Assembly: GCA_007131555.1 (NCBI GenBank)
Contig: SLQH01000335.1
Coordinates: forward strand, 1 to 5,072
Source of the DNA: Planctomycetota bacterium
GTDB taxonomy: Bacteria > Planctomycetota > UBA11346
DNA: 5,072 bases
Reading direction: 5' to 3'
This document shows, one piece after another, positions 1-5,072 of the stretch (position 1 is the stretch's first letter; the number at the start of each line of letters is the position of its first letter). The position numbers and the translations under genes were made by a program. The notes beneath the pieces were generated by a model. The model ran no database searches and was not told the origin of the DNA. It saw nothing but the letters and a program-made list of their open reading frames with translations.

Positions 1-2
1 CC

Positions 3-140
3 ATCGCCTATCACAAAACCACCACGGAGCACCGGGCCTTGGCCCGCGTGCCTACGCGCGGTTCCCATGCCATCTTCAAGAACCAGCCAAACCGGCGGCA
101 GGGCGCCCGTGCCATGGCTCGTAGATACCTCGACTCGTGA
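3..140 (+). CDS. C-terminal fragment of an unrecognised protein (cut by the left window edge)
   Basis: The frame is open from the left edge to a TGA at 138-140 and gives 45 residues that begin IAYHKTTTEHRALARV and end ARAMARRYLDS. All three plus frames are open for most of this stretch. I prefer this one because about three quarters of its codons end in G or C (35 of 45 by hand count), like the clear genes in the window, while the next frame is nearer half. The tail is basic and rich in Arg and Ala, with no membrane segment. I do not recognise the family and propose no function. Residues of the TEHRALARV segment are encoded by a 29-bp sequence that recurs inverted at 232-260, so the repeat may have contributed coding sequence here, or the frame may be fortuitous. 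The gene converges on the lipoprotein gene, whose stop lies 271 bp to the right. Confidence 0.45.
   Translation: MAYHKTTTEHRALARVPTRGSHAIFKNQPNRRQGARAMARRYLDS
23..51 (+). repeat. 29-bp inverted repeat, left copy
   Basis: This 29-bp sequence is the exact reverse complement of 232-260, with no mismatch. Within it, 29-51 can fold on itself: GCAC and CGGGCC pair with GGCCCG and GTGC around a central TT, a 10-bp stem with one bulged C at 47. Similarity to the other copy stops sharply at both ends. A perfect 29-bp match is far beyond chance, so the two copies share an origin. The palindromic core resembles dispersed REP-type elements, but that is inference. Confidence 0.8.
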
Positions 141-411
141 TCATGGGCGGCGAGAAAAGAGCGCAAGCGGGGTACGGCGATGATGGCGACGCCCCTGCCT
201 ATACCGGCCTCAAGGATCATCGCCCGCCAATGCACGCGGGCCAAGGCCCGGTGCTCCGTGTGGGGTGCTGGGCGTTGACAGCATCTGTGGCAGTTCAGGC
301 GTTTCGTGTGGCTTCTGCGCCGTGGCCGACATTGCCAAGCCAAGCGACGTGTCAGTCTATTCCTTACAGGCTCCCAGGAGTCTACCCTGGACATGCTTGT
401 AGTCGGATCCA
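141..411. other. Convergent spacer without a supported gene
   Basis: This 271-bp stretch lies between the stop of the left-edge gene and the stop of the lipoprotein gene. Open frames run through it on both strands, but none has a Shine-Dalgarno site, a family motif or convincing codon use. Its only clear structure is the right copy of the 29-bp repeat at 232-260. A weak CCAGG/CCTGG dyad at 374-390 has a 5-bp stem and no T-run. I see no intrinsic terminator for either flanking gene. Confidence 0.6.
232..260 (-). repeat. 29-bp inverted repeat, right copy
   Basis: This is the exact inverted copy of 23-51. The copies are separated by 180 bp, and this one lies in the spacer between two converging genes. 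It contains the same hairpin-forming core. No T-tract follows on either strand, so it is not a typical intrinsic terminator. Folded together the two copies would form a long 29-bp stem; folded separately each gives a 10-bp hairpin. Confidence 0.8.
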
Positions 412-2433
412 TCAAGGTCGCGCATCCAGCCGGCTGACGAAGGGAAACAGGGCGGACGGCACCTCGCGACGGCGGACGAAGATGGCGTCACCGCTGGGTG
501 TCCGTTCCTGAAAGGCGATGTACAGGCGATTGCCGGCACCATCGAAGGCCAGGCTGGGCCGGGTCGCATTCCGCGACCGATCGATCTCTACGGCTTGTCC
601 CAGGGGATGCCAGTTGCCGGCATCCCAGTAGGCGACGTAGATGGAACGCGAGCCACTGTGCGGCCCCTGCTCATCCCAGGCCAGTACCGGGTAACCGTTG
701 ATCATCAGCAGATGGGGGTTGTCGGCCGCCGCTGGGGTGCTGAGTAGAGAGACCGGGGCGCTGCCCAGGGGCGACCAACTGGCGCCGTTCCAGCGTTGGA
801 CCCAGATCCGTTGTTGACCGGATGCATTGGTGGCGCTGTAGGCGACATGGACATACCCGCCGGAATCGCTGACGATGCTGGGGTGGGACAGTCGGGCACC
901 ACTGCTGTGATCGGTGGCGACGATGCCGCCCAGGGTCGAGAAGGCGCTGCCGGAAAACCCGGAGACGTAGAGGTGGGTACGGGTGGGATCTGCGTTATCG
1001 CTCTCCCAATGGGCCAGGTAGTGGCTGCTGTTGGCGGGATTGCTGCCGAGAGCCACCAAGCGTACCGGAGAGCCATAGAGGTCCTGGGCGTTGTCGCGCT
1101 GCCAGGGGCCGTAGCGCCACGAGTTGCCAGACGAAACCTCTGCGATCCAGGCGGCGTCCTCGGCATTGAATCCAGCGAGAATGTCGGTTTCGACCCAGGC
1201 CGCCAAGGGCAGTCCGGAAGCGGTTCGAGCCAGGACCGGTTCACGGGCATCGGCCCCACGGAACAGCGAACTGCTGTACGGAGTGGAGACCTCCTTGCCG
1301 TCATTCCAGATGCTCCAGCCGGCAGCAGCGGTCCAGCGATAGACGAATACCCGGTCGATGGACGAAGGACCGGTGGTGCTACCGTCCTTGCGGCGGGCAT
1401 AGGACAGGAAGATGGCGTTGCCGATGGCGATGAAGGAGGGGTTGCGCCACATGGCTCGGACCCGGCCATTGGTGGGGTCGCCGCCGAGCGGGTCAGACCA
1501 ACCGATGCCGTCCTGCCATCGTTGCACAACGGCATGGGTCAAGGCGTGGCGGTAGCCGACATAGGGCTGGCCGGCGATCAGCATCATGGTGGCATCAACC
1601 GAGTCTCCGGGGTCCAGGCCCTCTGGATCAAGGCGGGCCCCCAGCAGTTGCCAATCGCCATCGCCGATGGCATCCAGGCCGGTGGTGAAGGACCAAGTCG
1701 CCCCGGTGGCCATGCTGGTGCCCTGGGTGTCGCTGGCCGATGAGGCGATCAGCACCACATACTGGGTGGCTACGGCAAGATTGACGTCTGGGGTGAAGGT
1801 GACGCTGTTGCTGGCGCTCAGATAGTCGACGGTGCCGCTGATCTGGACCCCGCCGCCCTCGATGGTGACGGTATCGGTGGTCAACGTGGTTGGATCCATG
1901 GGTCGATCAAAGGTCGCGCTGATGATGGTTGCGGTACCGATATCGGTCTGTCCATCAACAGGAGTGGTCGCAATGATTTGAGGAGGGCCGGCGGCGATGG
2001 CCGTGCTGAAGGTCCAGGTGAACGAGGATTGCAGGGTCTGCCCGCTGCTGGCCTGGACGCCGGCGGCCACCTCAACCAGATACTGGGCTCCTGCCATCAG
2101 TTCGTTCTCAGGGACGAGCTGGATGGCCTGCAAGGCGGCGTCATAGGCAACTGCCGCGCTGATGGCTACGGTCGAGCCCTCTGGGAACAGGCGCATGCTG
2201 CCCTGGGTGACCGTGGCTGGATCAAGGCTTTGATTGAAAAAGGCCCGGATGGTCAGCAGAGTTGGTTGCCCGCTGCTTCCGTCACTGGGATTGGTGGAGA
2301 TCACCTCAAGGGAGCTGTCATCCTCGTCTTCGCTGACCCCACTGCCACAGGCGAGGAGCATGACACAAGACAACACCATACCTGCCATCCCCCATGGGAA
2401 TGTCTGTACAATACGACCCGGCAGGGTGAGCAT
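412..2433 (-). CDS. Ig-like and beta-propeller surface lipoprotein
   Basis: The product is a 673-residue predicted lipoprotein. The N-terminus has a basic residue, a hydrophobic core and the lipobox LLAC, so Cys29 is the likely lipidated residue; Gly at +2 fits export to the outer membrane. A short acidic Ser-rich linker (SEDEDDSS) follows. Residues of about 44-144 and 153-252 are two SbsA/Big_5 Ig-like domains, each with P-x-DG near the start, F-(N/D)-x-(S/P)-(L/M)-D-P-x-T, and a closing W-(T/S)-F-(S/T)-T. Residues of about 258-673 hold seven repeats 53-67 residues apart with a V-x-x-W strand and a W-x-x-L-G turn (IWVQRW/WSPLG, IYVAYW/WHPLG), as in a beta-propeller. I see no catalytic motif, so a binding or cell-surface role is inferred. 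I chose the ATG at 2431-2433 because AAGGG lies 8 bp upstream. The longer start at 2484 adds 17 residues before the signal peptide and falls on the likely transcription start. The exact family and ligand are unknown. Confidence 0.9.
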   Translation of the reverse strand: MLTLPGRIVQTFPWGMAGMVLSCVMLLACGSGVSEDEDDSSLEVISTNPSDGSSGQPTLLTIRAFFNQSLDPATVTQGSMRLFPEGSTVAISAAVAYDAALQAIQLVPENELMAGAQYLVEVAAGVQASSGQTLQSSFTWTFSTAIAAGPPQIIATTPVDGQTDIGTATIISATFDRPMDPTTLTTDTVTIEGGGVQISGTVDYLSASNSVTFTPDVNLAVATQYVVLIASSASDTQGTSMATGATWSFTTGLDAIGDGDWQLLGARLDPEGLDPGDSVDATMMLIAGQPYVGYRHALTHAVVQRWQDGIGWSDPLGGDPTNGRVRAMWRNPSFIAIGNAIFLSYARRKDGSTTGPSSIDRVFVYRWTAAAGWSIWNDGKEVSTPYSSSLFRGADAREPVLARTASGLPLAAWVETDILAGFNAEDAAWIAEVSSGNSWRYGPWQRDNAQDLYGSPVRLVALGSNPANSSHYLAHWESDNADPTRTHLYVSGFSGSAFSTLGGIVATDHSSGARLSHPSIVSDSGGYVHVAYSATNASGQQRIWVQRWNGASWSPLGSAPVSLLSTPAAADNPHLLMINGYPVLAWDEQGPHSGSRSIYVAYWDAGNWHPLGQAVEIDRSRNATRPSLAFDGAGNRLYIAFQERTPSGDAIFVRRREVPSALFPFVSRLDARP

Positions 2434-2441
2434 ATGGCGCG

Positions 2442-2446
2442 CCCTT
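2442..2446 (-). promoter_or_regulatory. Shine-Dalgarno site that decides the lipoprotein start
   Basis: On the minus strand AAGGG stands 8 bases before the ATG at 2431-2433. The alternative ATG at 2482-2484 has only a weak ACAGG at a longer distance. This site therefore supports the shorter protein, whose signal peptide begins in the usual place. Confidence 0.65.
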
Positions 2447-2489
2447 GTCTGATGGGACCCGGACCCAAGCTGAGGGCCCGACATGCGTT

Positions 2490-2517
2490 ATCATACCTGT
2501 ATTGCCGTGACCGGCAA
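2490..2517 (-). promoter_or_regulatory. Probable sigma-70 type promoter of the lipoprotein gene
   Basis: Reading the minus strand, TTGCCG (2512-2517, four of six matches to TTGACA) is followed after 16 bases by TATGAT (2490-2495, five of six matches to TATAAT). Transcription would start near 2483 and give a leader of about 50 bases before the ATG at 2433. The -35 hexamer and part of the spacer lie inside a perfect dyad at 2501-2518, which could be an operator. This is a hand match and not a measured start. Confidence 0.55.
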
Positions 2518-2518
2518 T
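2501..2518. repeat. Perfect 7-bp dyad overlapping the lipoprotein promoter
   Basis: ATTGCCG and CGGCAAT face each other around TGAC. The element covers the -35 hexamer of the predicted minus-strand promoter and the adjoining spacer. No T-run follows on either strand, so I do not read it as a terminator of the upstream reductase gene. A repressor or activator site is the more natural reading, but that is inference. Confidence 0.5.
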
Positions 2519-2607
2519 GCCGTTGCACGATTTGCTGGAGACCTGTTCAGCACAGCGCCGGGCTGGGTACAGGCATGCGTCATGCGGGTCCTGGTGGGCA
2601 GCGTGTA

Positions 2608-3630
2608 TCAGCGCCAGCGGAAGCGGCTCTGGTGCCAGTCGGCATCGTAGTATGAGGCGATGGCCCGTCCTGGCGGACTGACGCTGTCCAAGCGCTTGCG
2701 GTCCTCAGCGCTGATGGTGACCTCCAGGGCGCCGAGATTGTCGATCAGCTGGTCCATGGTCCGGGGGCCGATGATGGGGCTGGTGATGGCCGGCTGGTGC
2801 ATGACCCAGGCCAGGGCCAGCTGGGATGGTGTGCAGCTCTTGGCGGCCGCCATGTCGACCAGGGTCTCGACCACATCGAAGCAGCGGTCGGTGAAATTGC
2901 GTTGGACCCAGGTGTTGTCCTTGCCGGCGAAGCGGGTGTCGGCCGGGCGCTGGTCGGGTGCCCGGCGGTCGCGGGTGTACTTGCCGGTGAGCAGGCCGGC
3001 GGCCAGAGGCGACCAGGGGATCAGGGCCAAGCCATACTGCTGGGCGACGGGGACCAGTTCGCGTTCGATGCGGCGATCCAGCAGGTTGTAGGGGGGTTGT
3101 TCGCAGACGGTCCGGTTCAGGCCGAGGACCTCGCTGGCCCACAACGATTCGACCACCTGGAAGGCGGCAAAGGTGCTGGTGCCGAAGTAGCGCACCTTGC
3201 CCTGGCGGACCAGGTCGTCGATGGCCCGCAGGGTCTCATCGATGGGGGTGTCGCTGCGGGGGCGATGCAACTGGTACAGGTCGATGTGGTCGGTCTGGAG
3301 GCGGCGCAGGGAATCTTCAACCGCCCGCATGATGTGGCGGCGGCTGGAACCGGCGGCATTGGGATCGTCATCGGCCATGGCCCCGTGGAACTTGGTCGCC
3401 AGCACCACCCGGTCACGCCGGCCATTGCGTTTGAGGGCCAGGCCGGTGACGCGTTCGCTCTCACCGCGGCTATAGACATCGGCGGTGTCCAGGAAGTTGA
3501 CGCCGGCGTCCAGGGCCCGGTCGATGATGGCACAGGAGTCCTCTTCCGAGGTCTTGCCGCCGAACATCATGCAGCCCAAGCACAGCGGTGATACGTGGAC
3601 GCCGGTGCGGCCGAGAAGACGATGGTCCAT
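2608..3630 (-). CDS. Aldo/keto reductase
   Basis: This 340-residue protein is a full-length member of the aldo/keto reductase superfamily, cytosolic TIM-barrel oxidoreductases that reduce aldehydes and ketones with NAD(P)H. The catalytic tetrad is complete: Asp48 and Tyr53 in LDTADVY, Lys80 in LATKF, and His122 in YQLHRP. Cofactor-side motifs follow in order: YFGTS (148-152), EQPPYNLLDR (177-186), IPWSPLAAGLLTGKY (204-218) and IIGPRTMDQLIDNL (286-299). The N-terminal GRTGVHVSPLCLG is the usual opening strand. The ATG has a strong AAGGAG 7 bases upstream. The gene starts 15 bp after the sigma factor stop, so the two probably share a transcript. The layout resembles the IolS/YajO-like branch, which is broad in substrate, so I do not name a substrate or a gene. 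No clear intrinsic terminator follows. Confidence 0.95.
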   Translation of the reverse strand: MDHRLLGRTGVHVSPLCLGCMMFGGKTSEEDSCAIIDRALDAGVNFLDTADVYSRGESERVTGLALKRNGRRDRVVLATKFHGAMADDDPNAAGSSRRHIMRAVEDSLRRLQTDHIDLYQLHRPRSDTPIDETLRAIDDLVRQGKVRYFGTSTFAAFQVVESLWASEVLGLNRTVCEQPPYNLLDRRIERELVPVAQQYGLALIPWSPLAAGLLTGKYTRDRRAPDQRPADTRFAGKDNTWVQRNFTDRCFDVVETLVDMAAAKSCTPSQLALAWVMHQPAITSPIIGPRTMDQLIDNLGALEVTISAEDRKRLDSVSPPGRAIASYYDADWHQSRFRWR

Positions 3631-3637
3631 GATGCAT

Positions 3638-3643
3638 CTCCTT
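3638..3643 (-). promoter_or_regulatory. Strong ribosome binding site of the reductase gene
   Basis: AAGGAG on the minus strand is 7 bases from the ATG of the reductase gene and lies in the 15-bp gap after the sigma factor stop. It fixes the start and permits efficient translation from a shared transcript. It contrasts with the sigma gene, which has no visible Shine-Dalgarno site. Confidence 0.8.
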
Positions 3644-3645
3644 GG

Positions 3646-4263
3646 TCAGACCAGGCCAGCGCCATCGACGCCGGCATAATGGCTCAGTAGTTGTCGCAAT
3701 TGGCGCAGCGCGTGGAACATCCGGCTGCGCAAGGTGCCGAGGCTCACACCGCCAAGGATCTGGGAGGCGGCCTCATAACTCATTGATTGGAAGATGATCA
3801 GCTCAACGATTTCGCGATAGATTTGCGGGAGCTCTGCCAGGGCTTCGCTCAAGGCCTGGTTGGCCTCGGTGCGACTGAGGTTGTTGATGACATTTTCAGT
3901 GGAGGCTTCAGTGGTATTGACAATGACATCATCACCGGGTTGGCGATCGATATCAGTGAATGAGACCATCACCCGGCGACGTCGGGACTGGAGATAGTCG
4001 ATGGAAGCGTTGCGGGCGATGGTATAGAACCAAGTGGAAAAGCGGCGCTCAAGATCGAAGCGCCCAACGTTTTCAAAGACCTTGAGAAACACGTCCTGGG
4101 CGATACAGCCGGATTCCTCGTAGTTGCGGGTGATCTGGTAGATGTAGGCCAGGATGGGGCGTTGATAGCGTCGATACAGCTCTTCAAAGGCGGTCAATGA
4201 GCCCTGTTGGCACATCCCTACCAGTTCTTCGTCGCTGCGCTCAGCCAAGCCCTCGTCCGTCAT
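3646..4263 (-). CDS. ECF-type RNA polymerase sigma factor (sigma-70 family)
   Basis: The 205-residue product has the two-domain build of extracytoplasmic function sigma factors, which direct RNA polymerase to a small regulon, often in envelope or redox stress. Region sigma-2 covers about 25-95, with AFEELYRRY, QDVFLKVFENVGRF and FSTWFYTIARNASIDYLQSRRRR; the last part is the -10 recognition helix followed by a basic patch. A variable linker covers about 96-134. Region sigma-4 covers about 136-193, with LPQIYREIVEL and a helix-turn-helix ending GTLRSRMFHALRQLRQLL. There is no sigma-3 domain. The linker region (3880-3970) is visibly poorer in G+C than the rest. The next gene downstream is a reductase and not an anti-sigma factor, which is unusual for many ECF groups. 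The ATG at 4261-4263 has no Shine-Dalgarno site but is the only reasonable start ahead of sigma-2. The target promoters cannot be deduced here. Confidence 0.93.
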   Translation of the reverse strand: MTDEGLAERSDEELVGMCQQGSLTAFEELYRRYQRPILAYIYQITRNYEESGCIAQDVFLKVFENVGRFDLERRFSTWFYTIARNASIDYLQSRRRRVMVSFTDIDRQPGDDVIVNTTEASTENVINNLSRTEANQALSEALAELPQIYREIVELIIFQSMSYEAASQILGGVSLGTLRSRMFHALRQLRQLLSHYAGVDGAGLV

Positions 4264-4271
4264 GGGTGGCT

Positions 4272-4299
4272 AAGATAAGGCCGCCATCTGCTCAGCCAA
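4272..4299 (-). promoter_or_regulatory. Possible promoter of the sigma factor gene, near-leaderless
   Basis: On the minus strand TTGGCT (4294-4299) and TATCTT (4272-4277) are 16 bases apart, each matching the sigma-70 consensus at four of six positions. Transcription would begin within a few bases of the ATG at 4263, consistent with the missing Shine-Dalgarno site. The matches are modest. I saw no GGAAC-type ECF autoregulatory promoter nearby. Confidence 0.25.
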
Positions 4300-4311
4300 G
4301 TGGTGCTTGGC
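4295..4311. repeat. Dyad 1 in the divergent spacer
   Basis: GCCAAG and CTTGGC pair around TGGTG, giving a 6-bp stem. It overlaps the possible -35 element of the sigma gene. Short dyads of this size can arise by chance in GC-rich DNA, so significance depends on its neighbours. Confidence 0.35.
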
Positions 4312-4322
4312 GCTGGGACGCA

Positions 4323-4351
4323 AATGTGTTGACCCCTGTCAGTCAAACATT
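4323..4351. repeat. Dyad 2 in the divergent spacer, candidate operator
   Basis: AATGTGTTGAC (4323-4333) faces GTCAAACATT (4342-4351) across an 8-bp centre. The arms match over 10 bp with a single unpaired G at 4328. It lies midway between the two divergent genes and is the longest dyad in this spacer, so it is a reasonable candidate binding site for a dimeric regulator. It contains TTGAC on both strands, but I find no good -10 element at the right distance for either. Confidence 0.5.
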
Positions 4352-4355
4352 GCGC

Positions 4356-4372
4356 CGGCAGACCGCCTGCCG
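4356..4372. repeat. Dyad 3 in the divergent spacer
   Basis: CGGCAG and CTGCCG pair around ACCGC, a 6-bp GC-rich stem that starts 5 bp after dyad 2. There is no T-run, so it is not an intrinsic terminator. In the plus direction it would lie upstream of, or within the leader of, the PHP-domain gene. Confidence 0.35.
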
Positions 4373-4429
4373 ACGGGTTGGGATTCGCCGATTGTCGCTG
4401 GCCACCATGTGGCTCAGACTGCCTCAGCC

Positions 4430-5072
4430 ATGCGTACCGATCTGCACCTGCACAGCGACCGTAGCGATGGTTGGGATCATCCCGACGCGTTGCTGGCCGA
4501 GCTGCGTCGCCGGCGCTTGTCCTGGTGGTCCATCTGCGATCATGATACGGTGCGGGCCTATGATGATCTGCGGACCGTCGATGCTGATCTCAGCGGGCTG
4601 ATTCCTGGTGTTGAACTGAGTGTCAGCTACGAGGGCCAAGAGATCCACATCCTGGCCTTGGGCATTGATGTTGATGCTCCAGACCTGCGGCGCCTTCTGG
4701 CCGCCCAGCAGGATGTGCGGCGGCGGCGGATTGTAGCCATCATCGAGAGCCTGAAGCGCCGCTGCGGTTGGGAATTGGAGCGTGCCCAGATCATTCCGGA
4801 GCGCAGCGACAGCCCGTCGCGCAGTCATCTGGCCCTGGCCCTGCTGCGGGCCGGTCTGGTGCCGCATATGACGGCCGCCTTTGCTGATCTGCTCAGTGCC
4901 GACTCCTTGATTGCCCTGGATCTGGAGCCCTTCATCCCGGTATCCGAAGCGCTGGCGTGTATGCGTGCCTTGGGGGCTGTCTGTCTGTTGGCCCATCCCT
5001 GTACCCTCCCGACCAACGAGGCAGTGAACCGTGTGATGGACCTCGGTCTTGATGGCCTGGAGTTGCGCTGTC
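4430..5072 (+). CDS. PHP-domain phosphoesterase, YciV/TrpH-like (cut by the right window edge)
   Basis: The frame from ATG 4430 stays open to the window end, giving 214 residues without a stop. It opens with the PHP metal-binding motif DLHLHSDRSDG (His6, His8, Asp13), followed by CDHDT (His38), PGVELSV (Glu62), IHILALG (His73), SRSHLALAL (His133) and LLAHP (His189). This order matches the YciV/TrpH family (RNase AM; 5'-3' exonuclease or 3',5'-nucleoside bisphosphate phosphatase), cytosolic metal-dependent enzymes that process short RNA or nucleotides. Those proteins are usually 270-300 residues long, so roughly the last quarter is missing. The ATG is chosen because family members begin just before DLH. 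A GTG at 4409 in the same frame would add seven residues (start plus AQTASA). Neither start has a Shine-Dalgarno site. The gene diverges from the sigma factor gene across 166 bp. The exact substrate is inferred only from the family. Confidence 0.9.
   Translation, partial: MRTDLHLHSDRSDGWDHPDALLAELRRRRLSWWSICDHDTVRAYDDLRTVDADLSGLIPGVELSVSYEGQEIHILALGIDVDAPDLRRLLAAQQDVRRRRIVAIIESLKRRCGWELERAQIIPERSDSPSRSHLALALLRAGLVPHMTAAFADLLSADSLIALDLEPFIPVSEALACMRALGAVCLLAHPCTLPTNEAVNRVMDLGLDGLELRC

Noticed and set aside
210..332. Minus-strand 40-residue frame rich in Pro, Thr and Ser
   Set aside because: It lacks a ribosome binding site and spans the 29-bp repeat; the low-complexity composition is expected from GC-rich DNA.
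374..390. CCAGG/CCTGG dyad just beyond the lipoprotein stop, as a terminator
   Set aside because: The stem is only 5 bp with a 7-base loop and no T-run follows on either strand.
11..415. Minus-strand 134-residue open frame across the left edge and the convergent spacer
   Set aside because: It is antisense to the better left-edge frame, is rich in Arg, Cys and His as typical of shadow frames, and has no ribosome binding site or family motif. Its resemblance to the left-edge protein (TEHRALARV) is only the 29-bp repeat read in the matching frame.
137..511. Plus-strand 124-residue frame whose GTG overlaps the TGA of the left-edge gene
   Set aside because: The GTGA overlap looks like translational coupling, but there is no Shine-Dalgarno site, the composition is unlike the clear genes, and it runs into the end of the lipoprotein gene on the other strand.
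796..1743. Plus-strand 315-residue frame antisense to the lipoprotein gene
   Set aside because: It is a long Gly-, Ala- and Asp-rich shadow of a GC-rich gene with no motifs; the minus strand carries clear Ig-like and propeller repeats.
2527..2548. GAAC-N15-CGT on the minus strand as an ECF-type promoter that would tie the lipoprotein to the sigma factor
   Set aside because: Only a few bases match, the leading G of GGAAC is missing, and a better ordinary promoter lies closer to the gene. With the sigma factor's specificity unknown, the match carries little weight.
2573..2585. GCATG/CATGC dyad downstream of the reductase gene as a terminator
   Set aside because: It has a 5-bp stem, a 3-base loop and no T-run.
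2797..3591. Plus-strand 264-residue frame antisense to the reductase gene
   Set aside because: The reductase is unmistakable from its catalytic tetrad; the antisense frame is a Gly-, Ala- and Val-rich mirror without family features.
4197..4601. Plus-strand 134-residue frame across the divergent spacer
   Set aside because: It overlaps the sigma factor start on the opposite strand and the PHP gene in another frame; the PHP frame carries all the family motifs.

Overview
The window is GC-rich DNA from a Gram-negative bacterium, most likely a proteobacterium. Three things suggest this: a lipoprotein with a classical lipobox (LLAC followed by G), AAGGAG-type ribosome binding sites, and a PHP-domain protein of the YciV/TrpH kind. 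Nothing identifies the genus. No RNA gene, CRISPR array, complete insertion sequence or origin was found.

Layout from left to right. Positions 1-140 hold the probable C-terminal end of an unrecognised plus-strand gene. Positions 141-411 are a gene-poor convergent spacer. It shares a perfect 29-bp inverted repeat with the left-edge gene, and each copy can fold into a hairpin. Positions 412-2433 (minus) encode a large lipoprotein with two SbsA-type Ig-like domains and a C-terminal domain whose repeats fit a seven-bladed beta-propeller. It has a recognisable promoter and Shine-Dalgarno site. Positions 2608-3630 (minus) encode an aldo/keto reductase with the complete catalytic tetrad. Only 15 bp upstream of it, 3646-4263 (minus) encodes an ECF sigma factor, so the two are probably cotranscribed, sigma gene first. 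Positions 4264-4429 are a divergent spacer with three successive dyad-symmetric elements. From 4430 to the right edge (plus) lies a PHP-domain phosphoesterase, cut by the window end.

How the genes might work together. The sigma factor and reductase look like a two-gene transcription unit, and the lipoprotein follows in the same direction after 174 bp with its own promoter. No anti-sigma factor is visible within the window on the downstream side of the sigma gene. The upstream neighbour is the divergent PHP gene, a housekeeping-type RNA/nucleotide phosphoesterase that probably has no direct link to the sigma unit. A regulon joining sigma factor, reductase and surface lipoprotein is possible but unproven. 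I found no clear-cut novel system. The best leads are the 29-bp repeat pair, the propeller lipoprotein, and the dyad-rich divergent spacer.
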